Positions 15,908-24,558 of a DNA stretch of 64,000 bases are shown here, piece by piece. The stretch comes from CBDCFL01 sp965216135 (GTDB taxonomy: Bacteria > Pseudomonadota > Alphaproteobacteria > Rhodobacterales > Rhodobacteraceae). The notes under the pieces are model-generated. The model worked only from the letters and a program-made list of their open reading frames with translations. It searched no databases and was not told the DNA's origin. Position 1 is the first letter of the stretch; every line of letters starts with the position of its first letter. Location: assembly GCA_965216135.1 (NCBI GenBank), contig CBDCFL010000018.1:1-64000 (forward strand), in the 5' to 3' direction. The position numbers were made by a program, and so were the translations under genes.

Positions 15908-17453
15908 GCTAACAGCTCTGCTGGCGTTGCTCGCTGCCAGCGGTGCAAGCGCTGAGCCGCTGTTCACCAACCGCTCGATCGATCTGCTGCTCGATCATCA
16001 ATACACCGGCGGGTGGGAGCATTTCGTCGGCGGCGGGGTCGCAAGTTTTGATTGTGACGGCGACCTGATGGCGGACCTCTATATTGCCGGTGGCGCAGCC
16101 ACTGCCACGCTATTGCGCAACACCACTTCGACACGCGGTGCGCCAGTATCGCTGACCGCCGACACCCCTTCGGCGTTGGCGCTCACCGGTGTCACCGGCG
16201 CTTATCCGCTGGATATCGACCGCGACGGGTATTTGGATCTGTTCATCATGCGGGTCGGTGAAAACCGGCTGCTAAAAGGTGGGTCAGACTGCACATTTGG
16301 CGAATTTGGTGATCTGGGTTTTGACGGCGGAAACCGCTGGACAACGGCGTTTTCTGCAACCTGGGAAGCGCAAAACATCCTGCCGACGCTGGCCATCGGC
16401 AATTATGTCAACCGCGACGACCCCGATGGGCCGTTTGAGGCGTGCGACGACAATATCCTGATGCGCCCGGTCAACGGGCGTTATAGCGTCACCCGGCTAG
16501 ACCCCGGCTATTGCCCGCTTTCGATGCTGTTTTCGGACTGGGGCCGAACCGGCCGCCAGGACCTGCGGATCAGCAACGACCGGCATTATTATGCGCACGG
16601 CGGGACTGAGCAATTGTGGGCAATGGAAGCCACCCCGCGGCTTTATGGTGCCGGTGACGGCTGGACCGATTTCAGTATCTGGGGCATGGGCATCGCCAGC
16701 CGCGACATTTCCGGCGATGGCTTGCCGGAAGTTTTCCTGACCAGCATGGGCGACCAGATCTTGCAGTTTCCGGACACAGCCGTTGATGGCCCGGCGTTCC
16801 TCGACGCCGCATTTGCGCGCGGAACAACCGCGCACCGCCCTTATATGGGCGACGACACGCGCCCCTCGACCGGCTGGCATGTTGAATTCGGCGACGTGGA
16901 TAATGACGGATTGGACGACGTGTTCATCGCCAAAGGCAACGTCGATGAAATGCCCGAAGGCGCGATGACCGACCCGAATAATCTGCTGATGCAAGCCGCG
17001 GACGGCACATTTGTCGAACACGGCCTGAGCGCCGGGATTTCCAGCATGGTCCGCAGCCGTGGCGCGGCGCTGGTTGACCTGAACCTTGACGGCAGGCTCG
17101 ATCTGGTGGTGGTGAACCGTCTTGTACCGATCGAGGTTTACCAGAACGCCAACCCACACAGCGGCAACTGGCTGCTGTTGGACGTTCATCAGAACGCCGC
17201 CAACCAACATGCGGTGGGTGGCTGGATCGAAGTCAGCGATGGGGTCAAAACATGGCACCGCGAGATCACGGTTGGCGGCGGGCACGCAAGCGGCAGTTCC
17301 GTATTGACGCATTTCGGTCTGGGCGACAGCGGACCCATTCGAGTGCGCGTTGTCTGGCCTGACGGAGTAACGTCGATGTGGCTGGAACTTGACGCCAACC
17401 AGATTGTGCAGCTTGACCGGGACGGCAGCGCCCTGACTGCCGCGCCGCTATAA
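15897..17453 (+). CDS. Secreted FG-GAP/VCBS and ASPIC-UnbV repeat protein (CRTAC1-like)
   Basis: The protein of 518 residues starts at ATG 15897 (an in-frame ATG at 15885 is possible) with a signal peptide, MLRELTALLALLAASGASA. Several calcium-binding FG-GAP/VCBS loops of the D-x-D-x-D-G type follow (FDCDGDLMADLYIA, DIDRDGYLDLFI, DISGDGLPEVFL, DVDNDGLDDVFIA, DLNLDGRLDLVVV), suggesting a beta-propeller. The C-terminal part (WLLLDVHQNAANQHAVGGWIEV, VRVVWPDGVTS) is the ASPIC/UnbV domain. Its start overlaps the ROK gene stop, implying co-translation. The function of this family is unknown; location hints at a periplasmic or surface role linked to sugar use, but that is only context. Confidence 0.88.
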   Translation: MLRELTALLALLAASGASAEPLFTNRSIDLLLDHQYTGGWEHFVGGGVASFDCDGDLMADLYIAGGAATATLLRNTTSTRGAPVSLTADTPSALALTGVTGAYPLDIDRDGYLDLFIMRVGENRLLKGGSDCTFGEFGDLGFDGGNRWTTAFSATWEAQNILPTLAIGNYVNRDDPDGPFEACDDNILMRPVNGRYSVTRLDPGYCPLSMLFSDWGRTGRQDLRISNDRHYYAHGGTEQLWAMEATPRLYGAGDGWTDFSIWGMGIASRDISGDGLPEVFLTSMGDQILQFPDTAVDGPAFLDAAFARGTTAHRPYMGDDTRPSTGWHVEFGDVDNDGLDDVFIAKGNVDEMPEGAMTDPNNLLMQAADGTFVEHGLSAGISSMVRSRGAALVDLNLDGRLDLVVVNRLVPIEVYQNANPHSGNWLLLDVHQNAANQHAVGGWIEVSDGVKTWHREITVGGGHASGSSVLTHFGLGDSGPIRVRVVWPDGVTSMWLELDANQIVQLDRDGSALTAAPL

Positions 17454-17487
17454 TGCGGCTTCGACCGCAACGCCGCATCATTTATTG

Positions 17488-17511
17488 ATTTAATTCCCTG
17501 ATCAAATTAAA
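17488..17511. promoter_or_regulatory. Second probable ROK operator, upstream of xylB
   Basis: ATTTAATT-N8-AAATTAAA, arms identical to the site at 14574-14597, lies 64 bp before the xylB start codon. The shared site links xylB-xylA to the same repressor as xylFHG. Confidence 0.72.
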
Positions 17512-17736
17512 GTGTGGCATCCCGTAAGGCAGACTACGGTGACGGCAAATCATCATCCGCCACTTGGGAAAAAACATGTATCTGGGTCTTGATCTGGGCA
17601 CGTCGGGCCTGAAAGGCATTTTGATAGACGAGGCTCAGCGGGTTATTGGCTCAGCCGCCGCGCCGCTGGTTGTCACGCGTCCGCATGACGGCTGGTGCGA
17701 ACAAGACCCTGACAGTTGGATTGTTGCCGCTAGTAA

Positions 17737-18901
17737 TACCACCGAGCGGAATGCCTGACTCACGTTGGGGATTCCCAAGCGGTCCGATCTCTGACTCAAT
17801 GTGGTGAACCAATGAGGTTCGCCATGGCAGCGCCTATCGACTTACGGAACGATTTTGACAGCGTCTCACTGCGGCACCTCGCGAAGAGGACCAGGGACGC
17901 GACCCAGAGCCGTCGTCTGCTGGCGTTGGCCGAGGTCTACGATGGTGGCAGCAGGACGGATGCGTCGCGGATCGGCGGCGTCGGTCTGCAGATCATTCGC
18001 GACTGGGTGCTGCGCTTCAACGCCCGCGGACCGGACGGGCTGGTCGATGGGAAGTCACCGGGCGCACCCTCGAAGCTCAACGCCGATCACCGCCGCGCAC
18101 TGGCGGAGGTTGTTGAGGCCGGCCCGGTCCCGGCGGTGGACGGCGTCGTGCGCTGGCGGCGCAAGGACCTGGCGCGGTGGCTCTTGGAGACGTTCGCCAT
18201 CTCGCTCGACGAGACCACGGTCGGGCGCGAGTTGAAGGCGCTCGGCTTCGCCAAGATCTCGGCGCGGCCGCGCCACTACGCGCAAAACGAGCTGGCCGTC
18301 GAGGCTTTTAAAAAAAACTTTCCCGCCGAACTGGCGAAGATCCGGGCGAGGCTCCCGAAAGGCGTCGAGATAGAGCTGTGGTGGCAAGATGAAGCCCGCA
18401 TCGGCCAGAAGAATAAGCTCACACGCCGATGGGCCAGACGTGGCACGCGCCCGCGGGCGCCCCGCGACCAGCGCACCGAATGGGCCTATATCTTCGGCGC
18501 GATCTGTCCCGCGAAGGGGAAAGGTGCCGGGCTGGTCATGCCCTGGTGCGACACCGACGCCATGGCGGCGCACCTCATCGAGATCAGTGCCGCCGTCGAT
18601 CCCGGCACCCATGCGGTGCTGATCGTCGATCAGGCCGGTTGGCACTTGACGCCCAAGCTGGCGATCCCCGACAACATCACCGTCCTGGCGCTGCCGCCAC
18701 GATCGCCCGAGTTGAACCCGGTGGAGAATGTCTGGCAATTCATGCGCGACAACTGGTTGTCGAACCGGATCTTCAAATCCTACGAAGACATCGTCGCGCT
18801 GTGCTGCCAAGCCTGGAACAACCTCATCGACCAACCATGGAAGATCATGTCCCTCGGCATGCGCAAATGGGCGCATGGGTTCTGATCAATGACCGTTGGT
18901 A
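17737..18901 (+). mobile_element. IS630-family element type B, copy 1, in xylB
   Basis: The element is 1165 bp with ends TACCACCGAGCGG and (from the right) TACCAACGGTC, flanked by TAA duplications at 17734-17736 and 18902-18904. Its removal restores the xylB frame exactly, which fixes the 3-bp duplication. Confidence 0.95.
17812..18885 (+). CDS. IS630-family transposase (type B, copy 1)
   Basis: This intact 357-residue transposase has an N-terminal HTH (RIGGVGLQIIRDWVLRFN) and DDE blocks WWQDEAR, LIVDQAGWH and ELNPVENVW. The start may be ATG 17812 or 17824. An eight-base A run at 18310-18317 encodes EAFKKNF in frame. It differs in many positions from type A, so types A and B are separate lineages, not recent copies of one another. 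Confidence 0.94.
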   Translation: MRFAMAAPIDLRNDFDSVSLRHLAKRTRDATQSRRLLALAEVYDGGSRTDASRIGGVGLQIIRDWVLRFNARGPDGLVDGKSPGAPSKLNADHRRALAEVVEAGPVPAVDGVVRWRRKDLARWLLETFAISLDETTVGRELKALGFAKISARPRHYAQNELAVEAFKKNFPAELAKIRARLPKGVEIELWWQDEARIGQKNKLTRRWARRGTRPRAPRDQRTEWAYIFGAICPAKGKGAGLVMPWCDTDAMAAHLIEISAAVDPGTHAVLIVDQAGWHLTPKLAIPDNITVLALPPRSPELNPVENVWQFMRDNWLSNRIFKSYEDIVALCCQAWNNLIDQPWKIMSLGMRKWAHGF

Positions 18902-20422
18902 TAAGGTCATCGCCGACCTGACCAACGAATTTCCGGCCCAGATGAAAGCGCTGCGCGGTATCGGTCTGTCAGGCCAGATGCACGGCGCAACGCTGATTGA
19001 CAAGGCCGGAAACTCTATCCGCCCGTGCATCCTGTGGAACGACACCCGCAGCCACGTCGAAGCGGCGGAACTTGACGCAATACCGAAGTTCCGGGCGCTG
19101 TCCGGCAATATCGTATTTCCCGGCTTCACCGCGCCGAAGCTTCTGTGGTTGCAGCGCAACGAGCCGCGTGCTTTCGCCAAAATCCACAAAGTCCTGTTGC
19201 CCAAAGATACGCTGCGGCACTGGCTGACCGGCGACACGATCTCGGACATGTCAGATGCTTGGGAACCAGTTGGCTGGATGTTGGTGAACGCAACTGGTCA
19301 GATGACCTGCTTGCCGCCACCGGCCTGAGCCGCGCCCAGATGCCGGACCTGGTCGAGGGCAGTGCCGGGGGCAGCCGCCTGCGCGATGCGCTGGCAAGCC
19401 GCTGGAACCTGCCCGAGGGGTCATCGTCGCCGGCGGTGCCGGTGACAACGCGGCCTCGGCCATCGGAATGGGGGTGGTTCAGGCGGGCCACGCGTTTGTC
19501 TCGCTCGGTACATCGGGCGTGCTGTTTGCCGCCAACGACACTTATCGGCCCAAGCCCGAAAGCGCAGTGCACACGTTCTGCCACGCGCTGCCCGGCAAAT
19601 GGCACCAGATGGGGGTGATCCTGGCGGCGACGGATGCGCTGGAATGGTATGGCACTATCGCGGGCAAAGGCGCGCAAAAATTGACTGACGAACTTGGCGA
19701 CACACTGCGCCCGCCCGGAACAGCGCGGTTTGTGCCTTATCTCGGCGGCGAGCGAACCCCGCATAATGACGCCGCGATCCGGGGCGCTTTTCTGGGCCTG
19801 TCCCACAGTGACGACCGCGCCGCCCTGACCCGCGCCGTCTTGGAGGGCGTCGGCTTTGCCTTTCGCGATAGCCTTGAAGCCATACGATCGGTCGGAACCG
19901 ATGTTTCCCGCATTATCGCGGTCGGCGGCGGCTCGCAGTCGCTCTATTGGCTAAAAGTCATCGCCACCGCGCTGGGTCTGCCGGTCGACGTGCCGAAAGA
20001 TGGCCATTCCGGTGCCGCCTTCGGGGCCGCGCGCCTTGGGCTGATGGCCGCGACCGGGGCTGATCCGGGCCGGTGTGCGAGCGCCCGGCAATCGCACAAG
20101 TGATCGAGCCGGATCGCCAGCTTCAATCAGCATTTACTGACGCCTATCAATCCTACCGAGCCGCTTATCCAGCCTTGAAAGGAGCCTGACATGACCGCCT
20201 TTTCGGCGACATACCCTGCATCAAATACGAAGGCGCGGACAGCACCAACCCGCTCGCCTTCCGTCACTACGACCCTGACGCGCTTGTCATGGGCAAACGC
20301 ATGCAAGACCAGTTGCGGTTTGCCGTGGCCTATTGGCACTCGTTCGCGTGGCCGGGTGGCGACCCGTTTGGTGGTGCCACATTTCAGCGCCCCTGGTTTG
20401 GCGACACGATGGAACTGGCGAG

Positions 20423-20498
20423 GTTAAAGGCAGACGTCGCCTTCGAAATGTTCGACATCGTGGGCGCGCCGTTCTTCTGTTTTCACGATGCCGACATG
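20423..20498 (+). repeat. 76-bp direct repeat of xylA, left copy
   Basis: This xylA segment (coding LKADVAFEMFDIVG onward to HDADM) is repeated without change at 21208-21283, an offset of 785 bp. A transposase C-terminus lies between the copies. Confidence 0.9.
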
Positions 20499-21207
20499 AA
20501 GGACGGCACGACCCATCTGGCCTACAAGCCTGAGCACGCGGTGGATCTGGACACCGGCGCGGTGGTGGCGGCCGAGCTGCACCCCGCCGACGAGGGCGAC
20601 ACGACGACGCTTCCCAAGACGCTGGCGGCGGCCCAGGAGAACCTTGCCAGCGTTGACGCGGCGCCGACGGCTGAGGACCCGGCCGAATGTGTGACCGACA
20701 AAGGCTATCACTCACGGGCGGTCTTGAAGGCCTTGGACAACGGCCCGTGGAAGACGCGGATCGCCGAGCCCAAGGCGAAGGGCTTCGCGCGCTGGCGCGG
20801 CGACGAGGCGGCGCGGCGGGCGGTCACCAACAACCGGACCCGGCTGTTATCGGGGGTGGCCAAAGAAGCCTTCAAGCTGCGCGCCGAGATCGTCGAGCGC
20901 TCCTTCGCCCACAACCTCGATCGCGGCGGCATGCGCCGGACCTGGCTTCGGGGCCGCGAGAACGTGCACAAGCGATACCTGCTTCACGTCGCCGGCCACA
21001 ACCTCTCGTTGCTGATGCGCCAACTCATCGGCGCCGGCACCCCGCGCGAGGCCGTGGCGGGCGGATATGGCGGTATTTTCGTGCTGCTCACGCCCACCGG
21101 GGCCATGCTGGTCGCACTGGGGGTCTCGCAAAGCGGCCAGACGGTTTTCGCCGCCGCATTCCTCATCTGGGAGTGAGAGCCGGAAAAAGCCACTTAATCA
21201 ACGGGCT
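20499..21207 (+). mobile_element. Truncated IS1182-like transposase fragment within xylA
   Basis: The open frame continues directly from xylA into MKDGTTHLAYKPEHAVDLDT, TDKGYHSRAVLKAL and VERSFAHNLDRGGMRRTWLR, the second half of a DDE transposase resembling IS1182-type elements, ending at 21176. The N-terminal half and the left end of the element are absent. The junction with xylA falls at a shared ATG. The right end near 21207 reads CACTTAATCAACGGGCTG. Confidence 0.8.
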
Positions 21208-21283
21208 GTTAAAGGCAGACGTCGCCTTCGAAATGTTCGACATCGTGGGCGCGCCGTTCTTCTGTTTTCACGATGCCGACATG
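21208..21283 (+). repeat. 76-bp direct repeat of xylA, right copy
   Basis: This is the second copy of the segment at 20423-20498; xylA continues from it with RPEGADFAENTRNLQAM. Confidence 0.9.
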
Positions 21284-21758
21284 CGCCCCGAAGGCGCTGA
21301 TTTTGCCGAAAACACCCGAAATCTGCAAGCAATGGCGGACTACTTTGGCGAGAAAATGCAGGCCAGCGGAACCCGGCTGCTGTGGGGCACCGCCAATCTG
21401 TTTTCAAACCGCCGGTTCATGGCCGGTGCCTCCACCAACCCCGACCCCGACGTGTTTGCCTATTCTGCCGCGACGGTGAAAACCTGCATGGACGCAACCC
21501 ACAAGCTGGGCGGGCAGAATTATGTGCTGTGGGGCGGGCGCGAGGGCTACGAAACGCTGCTTAACACCGACATGAAACGCGAGCTGGACCAAATGGGGCG
21601 GTTCCTGAACATGGTGGTCGAATACAAGCACAAGATCGGTTTTGCAGGCGCGATCCTGGTCGAGCCAAAGCCCCAGGAACCGACCAAACACCAATACGAT
21701 TTCGACGCCGCGACCTACTATGGGTTTCTGCAGAAATACGGGCTGGAAAACGAGGTTA

Positions 21759-22919
21759 TACCAACGGCCCCCAGATTTGACTCAAGGGGATTCCCACGAG
21801 CGGCGTGATCTGATTCAGTGGCATCAAGGCAAGGGAGGCTTTGATGGCAGTAAGGATTACGCGCAAAGACAAGTCCGCAGGCGAGCTTCGCCAGGAAGCG
21901 GCGCGGTGCCGGGATGGGAAAGCGGCGCGACGGATGTTGGCGATTGCCCTGGTTCTGGATGGGGTTGACCGCAAGACGGCGGCAGAAAACTGCGGCATGG
22001 ATCGGCAGACGCTGCGGGATTGGGCCCACCGTTACAATGCGGAGGGCGTGTCGGGCCTGTTCAACCGTCGCCCGCCGGATCCACCCTGTCTGCTGAGCGC
22101 GGCACAGAAGGAGGAGTTGGCGGAAATGGTTCGGGCGGGTCCCGACCCCGAAACCGATGGGGTTGTGCGCTGGCGGCGCATTGATCTGAAACGCAAGATC
22201 GAAGAGCGCTTCGGCGTCACCATGCATGAGCGAACTGTTGGCAAACAATTGGCAAGCCTGGGCTTTCGGCGTCTGTCGGCGCGCCCGCAGCATCCGAAAT
22301 CCGACCCGGATGCACAGGAGGCTTTTAAAAAAACTTCGCCGCAGAGGTAGAAGCAGCCTTGCCGGAAACAGCCCGCAGCAAGCCCCTGGAGATATGGTTT
22401 CAGGATGAAGCGCGGGTTGGCCAGCAGGGCACGCTCACCCGTATCTGGGCCGAGCGTGGAACACGCCCCCGTGCCCCGCGCGACACCCGCTATATCTGGA
22501 GCTACATTTTCGGCACCGTCTGCCCGGAACGGGCTGAAGCGGCCGCTCTGATCATGCCACATGCCGACACACAGGCCATGAGCGCGCATCTCGCCGAGAT
22601 CGCTAAAACCGTCGCATCGGGCGCACATGCCCTTCTCATTCTGGATGGCGCTGGCTGGCACGGTTCGGCAGAGCTAGGAGGTACCCGACAACATCACCCT
22701 GCTCAAACTCCCGCCCTATTCCCCTGAACTCAACCCGATGGAAAATGTGTGGGCTTATCTGCGTGCCAACAAGCTCGCCATATCCGTCTTCGACAATTAT
22801 GAGCAGATCGTCGACAGGTGTTGCGAAGCATGGAACTTCTTTGCAAACGACAAAACCGCAATCACGTCAATCACTACCAGACAATGGGCCAAAACGGTCA
22901 ACGACTAGGGCCGTTGGTA
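21759..22919 (+). mobile_element. IS630-family element type C, copy 1, in xylA
   Basis: The element is 1161 bp with near-perfect terminal repeats starting TACCAACGGCCC, flanked by TTA at 21756-21758 and 22920-22922. It differs from copy 2 (25572) by an extra base at 22676, which accounts for the 1-bp length difference. Confidence 0.93.
21844..22908 (+). pseudogene. IS630-family transposase type C, inactive copy
   Basis: The first frame (ATG 21844, MAVRITRKDKSAGEL, HTH GMDRQTLRDWAHRYN) ends shortly after an A7 run at 22327-22333; a -1 shift there leads into the catalytic frame (WFQDEARVGQQG, LILDGAGWHGSAEL). One extra A at about 22676 relative to copy 2 then destroys the frame before the Glu block SPELNPMENVW, so this copy should be dead even with frameshifting. 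Confidence 0.87.
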
Positions 22920-23442
22920 TTAGCTGAACCTTGAACAGGGCCACGCGTTTCTCGCCGGTCACTCGTTCGAGCACGAGATTGCAACAGCGATAGCGTTTGG
23001 CGTGTTTGGCTCGATCGACATGAACCGCAATGACACCCAATCCGGCTGGGACACAGACCAGTTTCCCTACAATGCAGCCGAGGTCGCACTGGCCTATTAC
23101 CACATCCTGAAAGCCGGCGGTTTTGCGACCGGTGGCACGAATTTTGACGCCGGGCTGCGCCGCCAGTCGCTTGATCCGCGTGACCTGATCGCCGCACATG
23201 TCGGCGCTATGGACATCTGCGCGCGCGGCCTGAAAGCCGCCGCCGCCATGCTGGAAGATGGCGGTCTGGAAGACGCGTTATCGAAACGCTATGCGGGCTG
23301 GAACACGCCGGCGGCGCAGGCGATGCTGGAAGACGGAACGCTGGACAGAATTGCGGCGCGCGTGTTGGCAGAGGCGATCAATCCAGTGCCACGATCCGGA
23401 CGTCAGGAAGTGCTGGAAAACCTGGTGAACCGGTTCGTCTGA

Positions 23443-23735
23443 TCCGGTTTCAGCCCGGTTCTACCGCGGTCTCTGTCAGAGCAATCCGGCTTGAGCCGGG
23501 CAGGTAGCCGAAATAGCGTTCCCGGATGACTAAACTGAGACGAGTTCGAATGAGTCTGACAGCACCGCCACCAGCCCCGCGCAAACAACCAGTCGCCAAG
23601 CTGCTGATCGTTTGCTATCTGGACGCCATAGACCCTTTGAGGGTGCTTCGATTTGGTTCGGGCGCCGTTTGTTTGGTCGGCGGATTCGGTTCCATTCGCA
23701 GGCGGCGCGAAGTGTAGAGTCTGAGGAGAGCGCGA
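23443..23735. other. Gap between xylA and the nitroreductase gene
   Basis: No gene is supported in these 293 bp. The last bases carry GAGGAGAGCG as the ribosome site of the next gene. Confidence 0.55.
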
Positions 23736-24429
23736 ATGGTCACCAGGGATGACGCTGATTACACCGCCGTCGATCTGCCTGACCGCATGGATATGAGCGA
23801 CGCTGAAATGCTGGCCGCAGCCAAAGCATTTTACGACGAGATAAAACGCCGCCATTCGGTGCGCGACTATTCAGACCGACCAGTACCGCGAGCAGTGATC
23901 GAGGAATGCATCCGCGCCGCCGGAACAGCGCCTTCGGGGGCAAATCATCAGCCCTGGCATTTCGTCGCGATCTCAGATCCGGATTTCAAACACCGCATTC
24001 GTCTGGCCGCCGAGGCCGAGGAGCGGAATTTCTATGATGGCGGCGCTGGCGAGGAATGGTTGCGGGCGCTGGAACCTATTGGCACCAACAAAGACAAGCC
24101 CCACCTCGACATCGCGCCCTGGCTGATCGTGGTCTTCGCGCAGCGCTGGGGCCAGTTTGATGATGGCCAGCGGATCAAGAATTACTACGTGCCGGAAAGC
24201 GTCGGAATTGCGTCGGGCTTTCTGCTTGCCGCGTTGCACCACGCCGGGCTGACCACCTTAACCCATACCCCCGAACCCGATGCGGTTCTTAAGCGAAATG
24301 CTTGGCAGGCCAGCTTCGGAAAAGGCCATTATGATCGTGGCGGTCGGGCATCCGGCGAAAGACGCGAAAGTCCCGAAACTGGCCAAGATAAAAAAGTCGC
24401 TGGATGAAATCTTGACCGTGGCTGAGTAG
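23736..24429 (+). pseudogene. Nitroreductase-family flavoprotein with a late +1 frameshift
   Basis: This is an FMN-dependent nitroreductase-fold enzyme resembling the iodotyrosine-deiodinase-like branch. RRHSVRDYSDRPVP near residue 37 and APSGANHQPWHFVAI near residue 65 are the flavin-binding motifs. The frame is correct to about residue 177 (LTTLTHTP); a five-C run at 24268-24272 carries one base too many, after which the right continuation (NPMRFLSEMLGRPASEKAIM, IVAVGHPAKDAKVPKL) is in another frame and ends at TAG 24427-24429. As read, translation ends at 24407 with a wrong C-terminus. Real mutation and homopolymer sequencing error are both possible. Confidence 0.85.
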
Positions 24430-24558
24430 CGCGCCCACCGTTTAGGTGTGGAGGCAGCGCCAGATCGACGTTGTGGAATCAAAAAAAACGAAATTTAGTT
24501 GCCCTTCCGCTTGGATCGCATTTTAGATGGCGTCTACCCTGTTGCCTGGAGCGACGCC

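Larger units (their letters stand above)
17576..20189 (+). pseudogene. xylB: Xylulokinase gene, interrupted by IS630 and three frameshifts
   Basis: Xylulokinase phosphorylates D-xylulose to xylulose 5-phosphate. The N-terminus MYLGLDLGTSGLKGILID (FGGY-kinase ATP site) starts at ATG 17576. IS630 type B lies after codon 53; deleting it with one TAA restores AASKVIADLTNE in frame. The rest shows GLSGQMHGATLID, PCILWNDTRS and the C-terminal FGGY signature region VGGGSQSLYWLKVIATALGL. Three further single-base losses shift the frame: near 19260 (SDAW then GTSWLDVG), near 19420 (LPEG then VIVAGGAGDN) and near 20069 (GADPG then VCERPAI). The natural stop is TGA 20187-20189, directly before xylA. The gene cannot make a full kinase. 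Confidence 0.92.
20191..23442 (+). pseudogene. xylA: Xylose isomerase gene, broken by two insertions and frameshifts
   Basis: Xylose isomerase converts D-xylose to D-xylulose. The gene starts at ATG 20191, one base after the xylB stop. A lost T near 20200 shifts the frame after MTAF; the correct frame then reads GDIPCIKYEGADSTN, VAYWHSFAWPGGDPFGG, FEMFDIVGAPFFCFHDADM. Here a truncated transposase and a 76-bp direct repeat of xylA intervene. The gene resumes at RPEGADF and runs through ILVEPKPQEPTKHQYDFDAA to GLENEV, where IS630 type C is inserted, and then LNLEQGH, FGSIDMNRNDTQSGWDTDQF to the stop at 23442. Metal-ligand regions (EPKP, HDAD, SIDMNRND) are still recognisable, but no full product can be made. 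Confidence 0.93.

Noticed and set aside
16497..17312. 271-codon minus-strand frame inside the FG-GAP protein gene
   Set aside because: Histidine- and valine-rich shadow without recognised motifs; the plus frame has regular calcium-binding repeats.
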